Shown: positions 19,023-28,206 of the stretch, piece by piece
Layout of the letters: every line of letters begins with the position of its first letter
Position numbering within the stretch: position 1 is the first letter of the stretch
Assembly: GCF_023544465.1 (NCBI RefSeq)
Contig: NZ_JALPVL010000002.1
Location: 434,001-498,000, forward strand
Direction: 5' to 3'
DNA: 64,000 nt
Source of the DNA: Paractinoplanes maris
GTDB lineage: Bacteria > Actinomycetota > Actinomycetes > Mycobacteriales > Micromonosporaceae
The notes under the pieces: generated by a model
Told to the model about the DNA's origin: nothing
Seen by the model: only the letters and a program-made list of their open reading frames with translations
Database searches by the model: none
Position numbers and translations under genes: made by a program

Positions 19023-19910
19023 TTAGTCTTTTGTGGAGCTCACCGCGGCCCCGCGCAAGGTTTCGCAGGCCCACGCGGCCAGCGTGGTCGGCGTCGTGCT
19101 TCGGAAGTCCCGTGGCTGCTCGGGCTCGAAATCGTCGGGGATGCCGGTGCTCATGGCGGCGATCCCGGCCGCGGCCACCTCGCTCAGCCCGGCTCCGGTG
19201 AGGGCGGCCTGCAGCTGCTCGCTGGTGATCCGTACGGCTGAGACCTCTCGCCCCAGCGTGGCCGCCAGGATTTCCGCGGCCTCGTCCCAGCTCAGGTCGA
19301 CCGGCCCGTGCACCGCCGCGACCGACGAACCGGTCCAGCCGGCGAGCAACCGGGCCGCGGCGATGTCGCCGACATCGCGTGGATCCACCCACGGCATGCG
19401 CCGCGACGGCGCCACGGTGGTGGTCAGCACGCCCTCGCGCAGGCTGTCGAGCATGCCCAGCAGGTTGGTGAAGTAGTAGCCGCAACGCAGCGTGAGCAGG
19501 TCGGTCCCGGTCGCGGCCAGCTGCTCCTCGTTGCGGGCGAGCCCGTCGATCAGGCCGGCGCCCTGCCGCAGCTCGGCGCCGACGCTGCTGATCTGCAGCA
19601 CCCGGGCGACGCCGGACGCGCGGACGGCGGCCGCGGCGTTCTCGCCCATCGCCACCATGTCGTCCAGCGGGTCCGGCACGTCGAACGCCTCGGGCGTGGC
19701 CCAGAAGACCGACTCGGCGTCCTGGAACGCGCCGGCCACGAAACCCGGGTCGCGCAGGTCGCCCTGAGCCACCTCGACCAGCGGCAGCAGGTCGGGCGGC
19801 AGCCTGTCCGGGTCGCGCACGAGCACCCGGGGCCGGGCGCCCGCCTGCACGAGCAGCTGGACGACGCGGGAGCCGGCATTTCCGGTCGGGGCGGTCACGA
19901 CAATCGTCAT
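19023..19910 (-). CDS. NmrA-like NAD(P)-binding protein
   Basis: The 295-aa protein starts MTIVVTAPTGNAGSRVVQLL, a Rossmann glycine motif in its NmrA/NAD(P)H-binding variant, followed by VLVRDPDRLP and DLRDPGFVAGAFQ. No YxxxK catalytic pair stands out, so it may be a redox sensor or quinone oxidoreductase of the QorB type. The ATG at 19910 is 20 bases after the AraA-like gene, so it is probably the last gene of the rhamnose minus-strand operon. A longer frame to 20051 lies inside that gene and was not used. Confidence 0.8.
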   Translation of the reverse strand: MTIVVTAPTGNAGSRVVQLLVQAGARPRVLVRDPDRLPPDLLPLVEVAQGDLRDPGFVAGAFQDAESVFWATPEAFDVPDPLDDMVAMGENAAAAVRASGVARVLQISSVGAELRQGAGLIDGLARNEEQLAATGTDLLTLRCGYYFTNLLGMLDSLREGVLTTTVAPSRRMPWVDPRDVGDIAAARLLAGWTGSSVAAVHGPVDLSWDEAAEILAATLGREVSAVRITSEQLQAALTGAGLSEVAAAGIAAMSTGIPDDFEPEQPRDFRSTTPTTLAAWACETLRGAAVSSTKD

Positions 19911-19930
19911 GCCACCGGTCAGTACCCGGT

Positions 19931-21346
19931 TCAGACCTGCCGGAACTCGATACCCAGCAGGCTTGCCGCCGCTTTGTAGTCGGCCGCGCGATGCCCGAGC
20001 GACAGCGACCAGTGATGGCCGACCCCGGAGGCGCTCCAGTCGTCGACCCACTCGCCGGGGTCACGGCCGAAGTCGACCCGGCTCGTGGTGTTGCCGATCG
20101 CCAGCAGCGGCCCGTCGACCACGGTGCCCTCGCCGGCGATGAACGACAGCGAGCCGTCGCGGTCCTGACCCAGCCCGAGCAGGGTCACCGGACCCGGGCG
20201 TACGTCGAACTCGACGCTCACACCCCAGCCGCGCTTGCCGTGATAGACGCCGAGGCCGCGCAGCAGCGGCTGCCGCGCGCTGACCGCGAGGTGGGCCGGC
20301 CCGTCGTGGCCCATCTCGACCACGTTGTCCTCGAAGTTCAGCGCCTGGATCTCGCAGAACGACCCGCCCGCGCCGGCGACCTGCGTGGCCAGCTGGGCGA
20401 CCGTGGTCCGCAGCTCGTATTCGCCGGTGGCCGGGATGCCGCGGGCGGTCAGCAGCGACGCGCCCAGGATCATGCCGGCGCCCAGCCGCTCGTGCAGCTC
20501 CCCGGCCAGCCCGCGGTGGTAATAGGCGAGGCTGTCGAGGTCGAAGTCGTCGGCGAGGCGATCGAGGCCGACCGAGACCCGCGCACCCCAGGCGAAGTCC
20601 TCGTCCCGCACCGAGTCGTCGAGCACGAAGATCTTGCGGGCCAGCTCCATCCGCTCGGCGACCTCGTCGTCGGTGACGGCCAGCGTGCGCTCCCGCAGGT
20701 CGTCGAACTCGAGCACCTCGACGTGCGAGCCGAACGTGGTAGGCAGCAGCGTGAGGTCGGTCGAGACGTCGAGCATGCCCGGGTAGAGGTGGCCCATCAG
20801 GCCGTGCCGGGCCTCGCGCAACGCGGCCCGGACGCGGGCGGCGGTGATCCACTGCGAGATGCGGGCCCAGGCCGACTCCTGTCGCAGCCAGCCGGTGACC
20901 GAGCGGAACGGGATGCCGGCCCGGCGGAACAGGTTGCCGACCTCGGGTACCGGGCACTGCCCGCAGTAGGCCAGCCAGGCCCCGGTGTCGAACGAGGCGT
21001 GATCCATCTTCTCGGTCGGCTGCAGGTCGATGACCAGCACCGGGCTGCCGGCCCGCTGGGCGATCGGCAGCACCATCGACGAGGTGAGATAGGTCGTCAA
21101 AAACAGCACGATCAGGTCGCAGTCGGCCTGGCGGAGCTTCTCGGCGGCGGCCGTGCCTTCCTGCGCGTCGGATATGAAGCCGACGTCGGTGACCTCGGCG
21201 TCCATCTCCTGGAAGCGCTCCGAGACGTAGCGGGCGGACTCCTCCAACTGCGGCAGCAGGTGCGGGAACTGCGGCCAGTAGGTGCCGAGGCCACCGGCTA
21301 CGAGCCCGATGCGGATCTTCCGGCGCGGCTTGGGGGTGAGGATCAT
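19931..21346 (-). CDS. L-arabinose/L-fucose isomerase-family protein
   Basis: The 471-aa protein resembles the AraA/FucI fold (RIGLVAGGLGTYWPQFP, FLTTYLTSSMVLPIAQRAG). Metal-ligand candidates are in the right places for AraA: Glu near 309-311, Glu 332 or 339, His 347 (EMGHDGP) and His 444/445 (GVGHHWSL), close to E306, E333, H350 and H450 of E. coli AraA. It sits in the rhamnose operon, overlapping lutC (ATGA), although a dedicated rhamnose isomerase is encoded at 36206. It may act on a related sugar such as L-fucose, or give an alternative entry route. Substrate is unknown. Confidence 0.8.
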   Translation of the reverse strand: MILTPKPRRKIRIGLVAGGLGTYWPQFPHLLPQLEESARYVSERFQEMDAEVTDVGFISDAQEGTAAAEKLRQADCDLIVLFLTTYLTSSMVLPIAQRAGSPVLVIDLQPTEKMDHASFDTGAWLAYCGQCPVPEVGNLFRRAGIPFRSVTGWLRQESAWARISQWITAARVRAALREARHGLMGHLYPGMLDVSTDLTLLPTTFGSHVEVLEFDDLRERTLAVTDDEVAERMELARKIFVLDDSVRDEDFAWGARVSVGLDRLADDFDLDSLAYYHRGLAGELHERLGAGMILGASLLTARGIPATGEYELRTTVAQLATQVAGAGGSFCEIQALNFEDNVVEMGHDGPAHLAVSARQPLLRGLGVYHGKRGWGVSVEFDVRPGPVTLLGLGQDRDGSLSFIAGEGTVVDGPLLAIGNTTSRVDFGRDPGEWVDDWSASGVGHHWSLSLGHRAADYKAAASLLGIEFRQV

Positions 21347-21939
21347 GCGGACTCCCAGAGAACGATGTGGAGGTTGCGGGGGCCGTGCACTCCCTCGACC
21401 CGGTTGAGCTCGATGTCGCTGGTCGCCGACGGGCCACTGATCCAGGTCAGTGGGCGGCCGGGGGTGAGACGGGCGACGGCCTCGGGCACCGAGGCCACCA
21501 CCTGCTCCGGGCGCAGCACGCAGATGTGCAGGTCGGGCAGGAGCGAGAGGATGCGTCGGCCCTGGTCGGGCGACGCGTCGAGCACGATCGTGCCGGTCTC
21601 GACCACGGCCACCGCGGCCGCCGTGACCACGCCGTCGGCGGCGGAGATCTCGGCCGCGGACAGCTGATCATCGCGAGTCACCGGCACCTCGGGCGGGAGC
21701 CAGTCGGCGGGCAGGCCCGGCGGGACGACCAGCCGGCCGGCGCCGATGATCGTGCGGATCGTGTCCGGGACGTCCGGCACGCGGTGGACGACGGCTTTGT
21801 AGTCGGCAAGCCGCTCAACCAGCAGATCGAGATCAACGGGTGCGGCGCCACGCCGGTAGTCGCGCGGAACGCCGGGAGAAGCGGTCGAGGAGCCCAGCGC
21901 CTGCCGGATCCGGCCCAGGATCAGTTCCTTGCTGCTCAT
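21343..21939 (-). CDS. lutC: Lactate utilization protein C (LUD domain)
   Basis: LutC is one of the three subunits of the LutABC L-lactate oxidation system. The 198-aa product starts MSSKELILGRIRQALG and contains the LUD domain core AADGVVTAAAVAVVETGTIV and DLHICVLRPEQVVASVPEAV. The start at 21939 overlaps the stop of lutB (ATGA), and its own stop overlaps the AraA-like start. The in-operon position after rhamnose catabolic genes indicates that lactate produced from lactaldehyde is oxidised to pyruvate. Confidence 0.9.
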   Translation of the reverse strand: MSSKELILGRIRQALGSSTASPGVPRDYRRGAAPVDLDLLVERLADYKAVVHRVPDVPDTIRTIIGAGRLVVPPGLPADWLPPEVPVTRDDQLSAAEISAADGVVTAAAVAVVETGTIVLDASPDQGRRILSLLPDLHICVLRPEQVVASVPEAVARLTPGRPLTWISGPSATSDIELNRVEGVHGPRNLHIVLWESA

Positions 21940-23360
21940 CGGCCTCGCCACCAATCCCGGAACGACTCCGGCGGCGGCGCGGGCAGGTCGCGACTGGCGG
22001 CCCACCCGTTCAGCGGCGGCGGCAGACCACGACCCCGCTTGCCGAGCAGCTTGGACAGCTTGGCCGCGCGTTGCGCACGCTCGTACAGCTTGGGCCGGTC
22101 CATCGTGTACGCCGCCGCGGCCATGGCCGCCTTCTCGGTGCGCGGGTGCGGCGCCTGGTTGCGCAGGTGCACGAGGATCGACGGGATGTCGATCTTCACC
22201 GGGCAGGCGTCGAAGCAGGCCCCGCAGAGCGACGACGCGTAGGGCAGCGACGCGTTGTCCTCGATCCCGGTGAGCTGCGGCGACAGGATCGCCCCGATCG
22301 GGCCGGGATAGACCGACCCGTACGCGTGCCCGCCCGTCCGCTCGTAGACCGGGCACACGTTGAGGCAGGCCGAGCAGCGGATGCAGTGCAGCGCCTGACG
22401 CCCCACCTCGTCGGCCAGCACAGCGGTGCGACCGTTGTCGAGCAGCACCAGGTGGAAGTTCTGCGGCCCGTCGCCGGGCGTCACCCCGGTCCACATCGAC
22501 GTGTACGGGTTCATCCGCTCACCGGTCGACGCGCGCGGCAGCAACTGCAGGAAGACCTCGAGATCCTGCCACGACGGCACGACCTTCTCGATGCCCATGA
22601 CTGTGATCAGCGTGTCCGGCAGGGTCAGGCACATCCGGCCGTTGCCCTCGGACTCGACCACGGCGAGCGTGCCGGTGTCGGCGATCCCGAAGTTCGCGCC
22701 CGAGACGGCGACCCGGGTGCTGAGGAACGTCTCGCGCAGATAGCGCCGGGCCGCCCCGGCCAGCTCGGGCGGGTCGTCGGTCAGCGCGGGGTCCACCCCC
22801 GGCATCTCGCGCAGGAAGATCTCCCGGATCTCCGAGCGGTTGCGATGGATGGCCGGCACCAGGATGTGCGACGGCTTGTCGTGCCCGAGCTGCACGATCA
22901 GTTCGGCCAGGTCGGTCTCGACCGGGGTGATCCCGGCGGCCTCGAGCGCCTCGTTGAGCGCGATCTCCTGGGTCGCCATCGACTTGATCTTGATGACCCG
23001 CTGCTCGCCGGTCTCCTTGATCAGGTCGGTGACGATCCGGTTGGCCTCGTTGGCGTCGGCCGCCCAGTGCACGACCCCGCCGGCCGCCGTGACCTTCTCC
23101 TCCAGCTGCTCCAGCAGCCGGGGCAGATTCGCCATCGTGTACGCCTTGAGCGCCGACCCGGCCGACCGGAGCTCCTCCCAGTCGGGCAGCTCGGCGATCA
23201 CCCGTCCCGACTTGCCGCGGATCGTGGTCGTGGCGTGCTGCAGGTTGCGCCGCAGCTGAGGGTTGGCCAGGGCCGTCCGGGCGGCCGCCGGGAACGACTC
23301 GTCGCCGCGCAGATGTCCCACTCCGCGGGGGGCGTGGGCGGGCATCCCCAGAAAAGTCAT
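21936..23360 (-). CDS. lutB: Lactate utilization iron-sulfur protein B
   Basis: The 474-aa LutB protein has a LUD domain (about 60-300, IKIKSMATQEIALNEALEAA, GANFGIADTGTL) followed by two iron-sulfur motifs: CIRCSACLNVCPVY (about 325) and CGACFDACPVKID (about 377), which bind two 4Fe-4S clusters. It transfers electrons from lactate oxidation. The ATG at 23360 overlaps the lutA stop. The LutB C-terminal helical domain is also present. Confidence 0.93.
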   Translation of the reverse strand: MTFLGMPAHAPRGVGHLRGDESFPAAARTALANPQLRRNLQHATTTIRGKSGRVIAELPDWEELRSAGSALKAYTMANLPRLLEQLEEKVTAAGGVVHWAADANEANRIVTDLIKETGEQRVIKIKSMATQEIALNEALEAAGITPVETDLAELIVQLGHDKPSHILVPAIHRNRSEIREIFLREMPGVDPALTDDPPELAGAARRYLRETFLSTRVAVSGANFGIADTGTLAVVESEGNGRMCLTLPDTLITVMGIEKVVPSWQDLEVFLQLLPRASTGERMNPYTSMWTGVTPGDGPQNFHLVLLDNGRTAVLADEVGRQALHCIRCSACLNVCPVYERTGGHAYGSVYPGPIGAILSPQLTGIEDNASLPYASSLCGACFDACPVKIDIPSILVHLRNQAPHPRTEKAAMAAAAYTMDRPKLYERAQRAAKLSKLLGKRGRGLPPPLNGWAASRDLPAPPPESFRDWWRGR

Positions 23361-24091
23361 GACGCCTCCGTCGACGCGAGGATCTCGGCCAGGTGCACGG
23401 TCCGCACGCCGGTGCGCAGCCGGGCCAGGCCACCGCCGATGTGCATCAGGCAGGACGCGTCGCCCGCCGTGCAGACGTCGGCCCCGGTGTCGAGCACGTG
23501 CCGCATCTTGTCGGCCAGCATCGCGGTCGAGGTGTCGGCGTTCTTCACCGCGAACGTGCCACCGAAACCGCAGCACTGCTCGGCGGCGGGCAGCTCGACC
23601 AGGTCGAGACCGCGTACCTGCCGCAGCAACCGCAACGGCTTGTCACCGACGCGCAGCACCCGCAGCGAGTGGCAGGTCGGGTGATAGGTGACGCGATGCG
23701 GATAGTAGGCCCCGACGTCCTCCACCTCGAGCACGTCGACCAGCAGCTCGGACAGCTCGTACGTCCGCCCGGCGACCGCCTCGGCCCGGGACGCCAGACC
23801 CACCTCGCCGGCCTGCCGGGCGACCATCGCGTGCTGGTGCCGGATCGAGCCGACGCAGCTGCCCGACGGTGCCACCACCACGTCGCAGGCCTCGAAGGTG
23901 CGCACGTAACGCCGTACGAGGGGAAGGGCTTGGTCTTGGTAGCCCGTGTTGACGTGCATCTGGCCGCAGCAGGTCTGCTCCAGGGGGAAGACCACCTCGT
24001 GACCGAGCCGTTCGAGCAACTGAACGGTCGCCTTGGCCGCCGCGGGAAACATCGTGTCGGCCAGGCAGGTGGCGAACAGAGCGATTCGCAC
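23357..24091 (-). CDS. lutA: Lactate utilization protein A (CCG domains)
   Basis: The 244-aa protein shows two CCG domains typical of LutA and of heterodisulfide-reductase/glycolate oxidase iron-sulfur subunits: EQTCCGQMHVN (about 40) and EQCCGFGGTF (about 172). These cysteines probably bind an iron-sulfur cluster. It follows the rhamnulokinase gene by three bases and overlaps lutB, giving a lutABC block inside the rhamnose operon. Confidence 0.93.
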   Translation of the reverse strand: MRIALFATCLADTMFPAAAKATVQLLERLGHEVVFPLEQTCCGQMHVNTGYQDQALPLVRRYVRTFEACDVVVAPSGSCVGSIRHQHAMVARQAGEVGLASRAEAVAGRTYELSELLVDVLEVEDVGAYYPHRVTYHPTCHSLRVLRVGDKPLRLLRQVRGLDLVELPAAEQCCGFGGTFAVKNADTSTAMLADKMRHVLDTGADVCTAGDASCLMHIGGGLARLRTGVRTVHLAEILASTEAS

Positions 24092-24094
24092 CGG

Positions 24095-25432
24095 CTACCT
24101 CCTTACGGGGTCGTACCGGATTACCTGCTGAGTGTCGCGCAGAACCGACCGCAGCGCCGCCAGATCGCCGTCGATGACGCCGGCCGCCCGGGCCTGGACG
24201 AGCAGGTTGCCGAGCGCGGTGGCCTCGACCGGGCCGGCCAGCACGGGCAGCCCGCAGGCGTCCGCGGTGAGCTGGCAGAGCAGCTCGTTGCGGGCGCCGC
24301 CACCGACGATGTGGATGGCGTCGACGTGGCGCCCGGACAGCGCCTGGGCCTGCTCGATCGCCTTGCGGTGGGCCAGCGCCAGACTGTCCACAATGCATCG
24401 GGTCAGCAGCGCCGGGCTCGCGTCGGCCGGCAGGCCCGCCGCCGTGGCCACCCGCTCGGCCATGCCGCCGGGTGGCAGGAACCCCGGGTCGTCGATGTCG
24501 ATGATCACCGGCTTCTCCCGCGAGGCCTGCCGCAGCAGCTCCCCGATGTCGGGCGAGCCCCACTCGCGCATGCACTCCTGCAGCGGCCACAACCCCATCA
24601 CGTTGCGCAGGTATCGGATCGTGCCGTCGACCCCGCCCTCGTTGGTGAAGTTGGCCGCCCGCGACTCGGCGCTGAGCATCGGCCCGGGCAGCTCCAGACC
24701 GACCAGAGACCAGGTGCCACAAGAGATGTACGCGAAATGCTCGTCCGCCGCCGGCACGCCCACGACCGCGGACGCCGTGTCGTGCGACCCGACGGCTGTC
24801 ACGGTCGTGCCGTCGTACTCGCCGATGACCGAGCCCGGCTGCCGGATGGGCGGCAGCAACGACGGTCGCAGTCCGAGTTCCGCCAGCACCGGCGCCGACC
24901 AGTCCCGGGTACGCACGTCGAGCAGCCCGGTCGTCGACGCGTTGGTGTACTCGGCACCGATCTCGCCGGTCAGCCAGTAGGCCAGCAGGTCGGGAATGAG
25001 CAGCACCTGCTGCGCCAGCTCGAACTGCGGCGTTCCCCGCGCGGCCGCCAGCTGATAGATCGTGTTGAACGGCAGCTTCTGCAGCCCGGTGATCTCGTAG
25101 AGCTTCTCGTCGCTCCCGTCCAGTCGCACCCCGTCGGTGCGCCCGTCGCGGTAGTGCACCGGATTGCCGAGCAGTGCGCCCGACGCGTCCAGCAAGCCGT
25201 AGTCGACCGCCCACGAGTCGATGCCGATGCTCGCGACCGGTCCGGCCTTCCGCAGGCCTTCGAGGACGCCCCGGTAGAGCCCGAGGATGTCCCAGTGCAG
25301 GGTGCCGCCGGCCCGCACCGGCTCGTTGGCGAACCGGTGCGTCTCGGTGAGCTCGATGCGGCCGTCTCCGAAGCGGCCGACCATGACGCGCCCACTGGAC
25401 GCGCCGAGGTCGACCGCGGCGAAGGCGGTCAT
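24095..25432 (-). CDS. rhaB: Rhamnulokinase
   Basis: RhaB phosphorylates L-rhamnulose at C1 using ATP. The 445-aa product is a FGGY-family kinase: VDLGASSGRVMVGRF (phosphate loop 1), the DSWAVDYGLLD motif with catalytic Asp, CGTWSLVGLE, and the C-terminal IHIVGGGARNELLCQL with ATALGNLLVQA, which are specific to rhamnulokinases. The start overlaps the stop of the aldolase/dehydrogenase gene (ATGA). Confidence 0.95.
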   Translation of the reverse strand: MTAFAAVDLGASSGRVMVGRFGDGRIELTETHRFANEPVRAGGTLHWDILGLYRGVLEGLRKAGPVASIGIDSWAVDYGLLDASGALLGNPVHYRDGRTDGVRLDGSDEKLYEITGLQKLPFNTIYQLAAARGTPQFELAQQVLLIPDLLAYWLTGEIGAEYTNASTTGLLDVRTRDWSAPVLAELGLRPSLLPPIRQPGSVIGEYDGTTVTAVGSHDTASAVVGVPAADEHFAYISCGTWSLVGLELPGPMLSAESRAANFTNEGGVDGTIRYLRNVMGLWPLQECMREWGSPDIGELLRQASREKPVIIDIDDPGFLPPGGMAERVATAAGLPADASPALLTRCIVDSLALAHRKAIEQAQALSGRHVDAIHIVGGGARNELLCQLTADACGLPVLAGPVEATALGNLLVQARAAGVIDGDLAALRSVLRDTQQVIRYDPVRR

Positions 25433-27459
25433 CTCAGGAAGGCCGCGGCCACGCCGGCGTCGACCGGGATGTGCAGGCCGGTCGTGTGGGTCAGGTCGCC
25501 GCCGGTCAGCGCGAACACCGCGTTGGCCACGTGCTCGGGCAGCACCTCACGCTTGAGCAGCGTGCGCTGGGCGTAGTACTCGCCCAGCTTCTCCTCCGGC
25601 ACGCCGTAGACGGCGGCGCGCTTCGCACCCCAGCCACCCGCGAAGATGCCCGAGCCACGGACGACGCCGTCGGGGTTGATGCCGTTGACCCGTACGCCAA
25701 AACCGCCCAGCTCGGCGGCCAGCAGACGCACCTGGTGGGCCTGGTCGGCCTTGGTGGCGCCGTAGGCGACGTTGTTGGGCCCGGCGAAGATCGAGTTCTT
25801 GCTCGAGATGTAGATGATGTCGCCACCCATCCCCTGCGCGACCAGGACGCGGGCCGTCTCGCGGGACACCAGGAACGAGCCCTTGGCCATCACGTCGTGC
25901 TGCAGGTCCCAGTCCTGCTCGGTGGTCTCGAGCAGCGGCTTCGAGATGGACAGTCCGGCGTTGTTGACGACCAGGTCGACCCCGCCGAAGGCCAGGACCG
26001 CTTCCTGGACGGAGGCCGCGACGGCATCGGCACTGGTGACGTCGGCCTTTGTCGCCAGCGCGACGTCGCTGCCACCGATCTCGTTCGCGACATTCCGGGC
26101 GGCCTCCTCGTCGCGGTCGGCCACCACGACGCAGGCGCCCTCAGCGGCCAGCCGCAGGGCGATCGCGCGCCCGATGCCCGAGCCGCCACCGGTCACGTAC
26201 GCGACGCGGGTGGCCAGCGGCTTCGGCTTGGGCATGCGCTGGAGCTTGGCCTCCTCGAGCGCCCAGTACTCGATGCGGAACTTCTCGGCCTCGTCGATCG
26301 GGGCGTACGTCGACACGGACTCGGCGCCGCGCATCACGTTGATGGCGTTGACATAGAACTCGCCGGCGACCCGGGCGGTCTGCTTGTTGGCGCCGAACGA
26401 GAACATGCCGACGCCGGGCACCAGCACGATCGCCGGGTCGGCGCCGCGGAGGGCCGGCGTGCCGGCGGTGGCGTGCCGGTCGTAGTAGGCGCGATAGTCC
26501 TGGCGGTAGGCCTCGTGCAGCTCCTTGGCCCGGGCGACGACCTCGTCGAGCGGGGCGTCGGGCGCGGTGTCGAGCACCATCGGCTTGACCTTGGTGCGCA
26601 GGAAGTGGTCGGGGCAGCTCGTGCCCTTCGCGGCCAGCTCACCGAGGCGCTCGCTGCCGACGAAGTCGAGGACGACGTCGCTGTCGGTGTAGTGGCCGAC
26701 CTGCGCACGATCGGTGGAAGCGAGGCCCCGGAGGACCGGGAACAGTGCCGCCGCCCTTTTGTGCCGGTCACCGTCGCCGAGCTTCGCATGCTTCTGCGAG
26801 CCGAAGGGGTTCTTGCGGCCCTTCTCGGCCAGGTAAGCGGCGGCGGCTTCGATGATCTCGACCGAATTGCGCTCGCACTCCTGGCTGGTCGCGCCCCACG
26901 CGGTGATGCCGTGCCCGCCCAGGATGACGCCGATGGCCTGCGGGTTGGCCTTCTGCACGGCCGCGATGTCGAGGCCGAGCTGGAAACCGGGACGGCGCCA
27001 CGGCACCCAGAGCACCCGGTCGCCGAAGATCTCCTTGGTCAGCGCCGGGCCGTCGGCCGCGGTGGCGATCGCGATGCCCGAGTCGGGGTGCAGGTGGTCG
27101 ACGTGCGGCGCCTCGACGAGGCCGTGCATCGCGGTGTCGATCGACGGGGCCGCGCCGCCCCGGCCGTGCAGGCAGTAGTCGAACGCGGCGACCATCTCGT
27201 CCTCGCGCTCGACGCCCGGATAGGTGCCGGTCAATGCGCGGAGCCGGTCGAGGCGGAGCACGGCCAGACCCTTCTCGGTCAGGGTGCCGAGGTCGCCGCC
27301 GGAGCCCTTGACCCACAGCAAGTCGGCCGGCTCGCCGGTGACCGGGTCGGTCTCGGTGCCCTTGGCCGAGGTGTTCCCCCCGGCGTAGTTGGTGTTGCGC
27401 GGGTCGGCGCCGAGCCGATTGCTGCGCTCCAGAAGCTCACGCACTGCGGGGTTCGTCAT
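25429..27459 (-). CDS. rhaEW: Bifunctional rhamnulose-1-phosphate aldolase / lactaldehyde dehydrogenase
   Basis: The 676-aa fusion has a class II aldolase domain (about 1-410; zinc-site HLHPDSG, VKGSGGDLG) and a short-chain dehydrogenase domain (about 415-676; VTGGGSGIGRAIAL, NNAGLS, catalytic YGATK). The aldolase splits L-rhamnulose-1-phosphate to dihydroxyacetone phosphate and L-lactaldehyde; the dehydrogenase half should oxidise lactaldehyde to L-lactate. This matches the RhaEW/YuxG-type enzyme of actinobacteria and Bacillus. It is the first gene of the minus-strand arm, behind a good promoter with a LacI-type operator at its transcription start. Confidence 0.94.
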   Translation of the reverse strand: MTNPAVRELLERSNRLGADPRNTNYAGGNTSAKGTETDPVTGEPADLLWVKGSGGDLGTLTEKGLAVLRLDRLRALTGTYPGVEREDEMVAAFDYCLHGRGGAAPSIDTAMHGLVEAPHVDHLHPDSGIAIATAADGPALTKEIFGDRVLWVPWRRPGFQLGLDIAAVQKANPQAIGVILGGHGITAWGATSQECERNSVEIIEAAAAYLAEKGRKNPFGSQKHAKLGDGDRHKRAAALFPVLRGLASTDRAQVGHYTDSDVVLDFVGSERLGELAAKGTSCPDHFLRTKVKPMVLDTAPDAPLDEVVARAKELHEAYRQDYRAYYDRHATAGTPALRGADPAIVLVPGVGMFSFGANKQTARVAGEFYVNAINVMRGAESVSTYAPIDEAEKFRIEYWALEEAKLQRMPKPKPLATRVAYVTGGGSGIGRAIALRLAAEGACVVVADRDEEAARNVANEIGGSDVALATKADVTSADAVAASVQEAVLAFGGVDLVVNNAGLSISKPLLETTEQDWDLQHDVMAKGSFLVSRETARVLVAQGMGGDIIYISSKNSIFAGPNNVAYGATKADQAHQVRLLAAELGGFGVRVNGINPDGVVRGSGIFAGGWGAKRAAVYGVPEEKLGEYYAQRTLLKREVLPEHVANAVFALTGGDLTHTTGLHIPVDAGVAAAFLR

Positions 27460-27510
27460 GGTGTCCTTCGGCCAGGTGAAAACGTGCTCACGGCTAGGTG
27501 CACAAAATGG

Positions 27511-27522
27511 TGAAACGTTTCA
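27511..27522. promoter_or_regulatory. RhaR-type operator TGAAACGTTTCA
   Basis: A perfect 12-bp palindrome lies just downstream of the -10 box of the rhaEW promoter, where a bound LacI-family repressor would block transcription. A partial copy, TTGAAACGTTGC, lies upstream of the -35 at 27579-27590. The same motif stands at the ABC operon and in front of the repressor gene. Confidence 0.8.
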
Positions 27523-27534
27523 TACGTTGCCGAC

Positions 27535-27564
27535 AGATTACGGGCCTGTGGCGCCCCCGGTCAA
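27535..27564 (-). promoter_or_regulatory. Promoter of the rhamnose catabolic operon
   Basis: On the minus strand TTGACC (27564-27559) and TAATCT (27540-27535) are separated by 18 bases, a close match to a vegetative promoter. The expected start of transcription falls at about 27528, directly before the palindrome at 27522-27511. Confidence 0.7.
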
Positions 27565-27834
27565 GAAGTCCTTGTCAATTGAAACGTTGCCTTGCGTCGC
27601 TTCGAAATCAGGCCCGTTGTGCGTGTCCATCGGACGAATCGACCGCTTCGCCGCCGTTCGGCCGACCCCAAAGGGGGTGAGTCGCTCAACGGCTCAAGAT
27701 CTTTGGTCTGACCTGCAGTGATTCGCCCACGCTGCGGTGTGCAAGCAATCTTGGGCGTGCCAGTGTTGGCGCCGACATCAAGAACGACCCCGTTCCTCGT
27801 GACCGGCGGTGACGGCACGAGAAGGAGGAGTTAA

Positions 27835-28206
27835 GTGGCGAACATCGAGACTTCGCTCAAGGAAGCCATGACGATCGAGGGTGCCATCGGCGTGGCTCTC
27901 GTCGACTACACCAGCGGTCTGACCCTGGGCGTCATGGGCGGCGGCCTCAACATGGACATGAACATCGCCGCCGCCGGCAACACCGACGTGATCCGGGCCA
28001 AGGTGCGCACCCTCGAGATGCTCGGCCTGGCCGACAGCATCGAGGACGTGCTGATCACGCTCGACTCGCAGTACCACCTGATCCGGCTGCTCCAGGGCCG
28101 CGGCAACGAGGCGTTCTTCCTCTACCTGGCGCTGAACAAGAACCGGGCCAACCTCGGCCTCGCCCGTCACCAGCTGCGCAAGATCGAAGCGGAGCTCGAC
28201 GTATGA
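27835..28206 (+). CDS. Roadblock-fold protein 1
   Basis: The 123-aa protein starts at GTG 27835 behind AAGGAGGAG. The predicted order of secondary structure (helix 4-14; strands GAIGVALVDY and GLTLGVMGG; a long helix near 40-62; strands EDVLITLD, YHLIRLLQ and AFFLYLALN; helix LGLARHQLRKIEAEL) matches the roadblock/LC7 fold of about 120 residues. These proteins dimerise and often regulate small Ras-like GTPases. No catalytic motif is seen. The stop overlaps the next ATG (ATGA). It is the first of four such genes in a row, with no GTPase gene alongside. Assigned by fold pattern only. Confidence 0.6.
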   Translation: MANIETSLKEAMTIEGAIGVALVDYTSGLTLGVMGGGLNMDMNIAAAGNTDVIRAKVRTLEMLGLADSIEDVLITLDSQYHLIRLLQGRGNEAFFLYLALNKNRANLGLARHQLRKIEAELDV

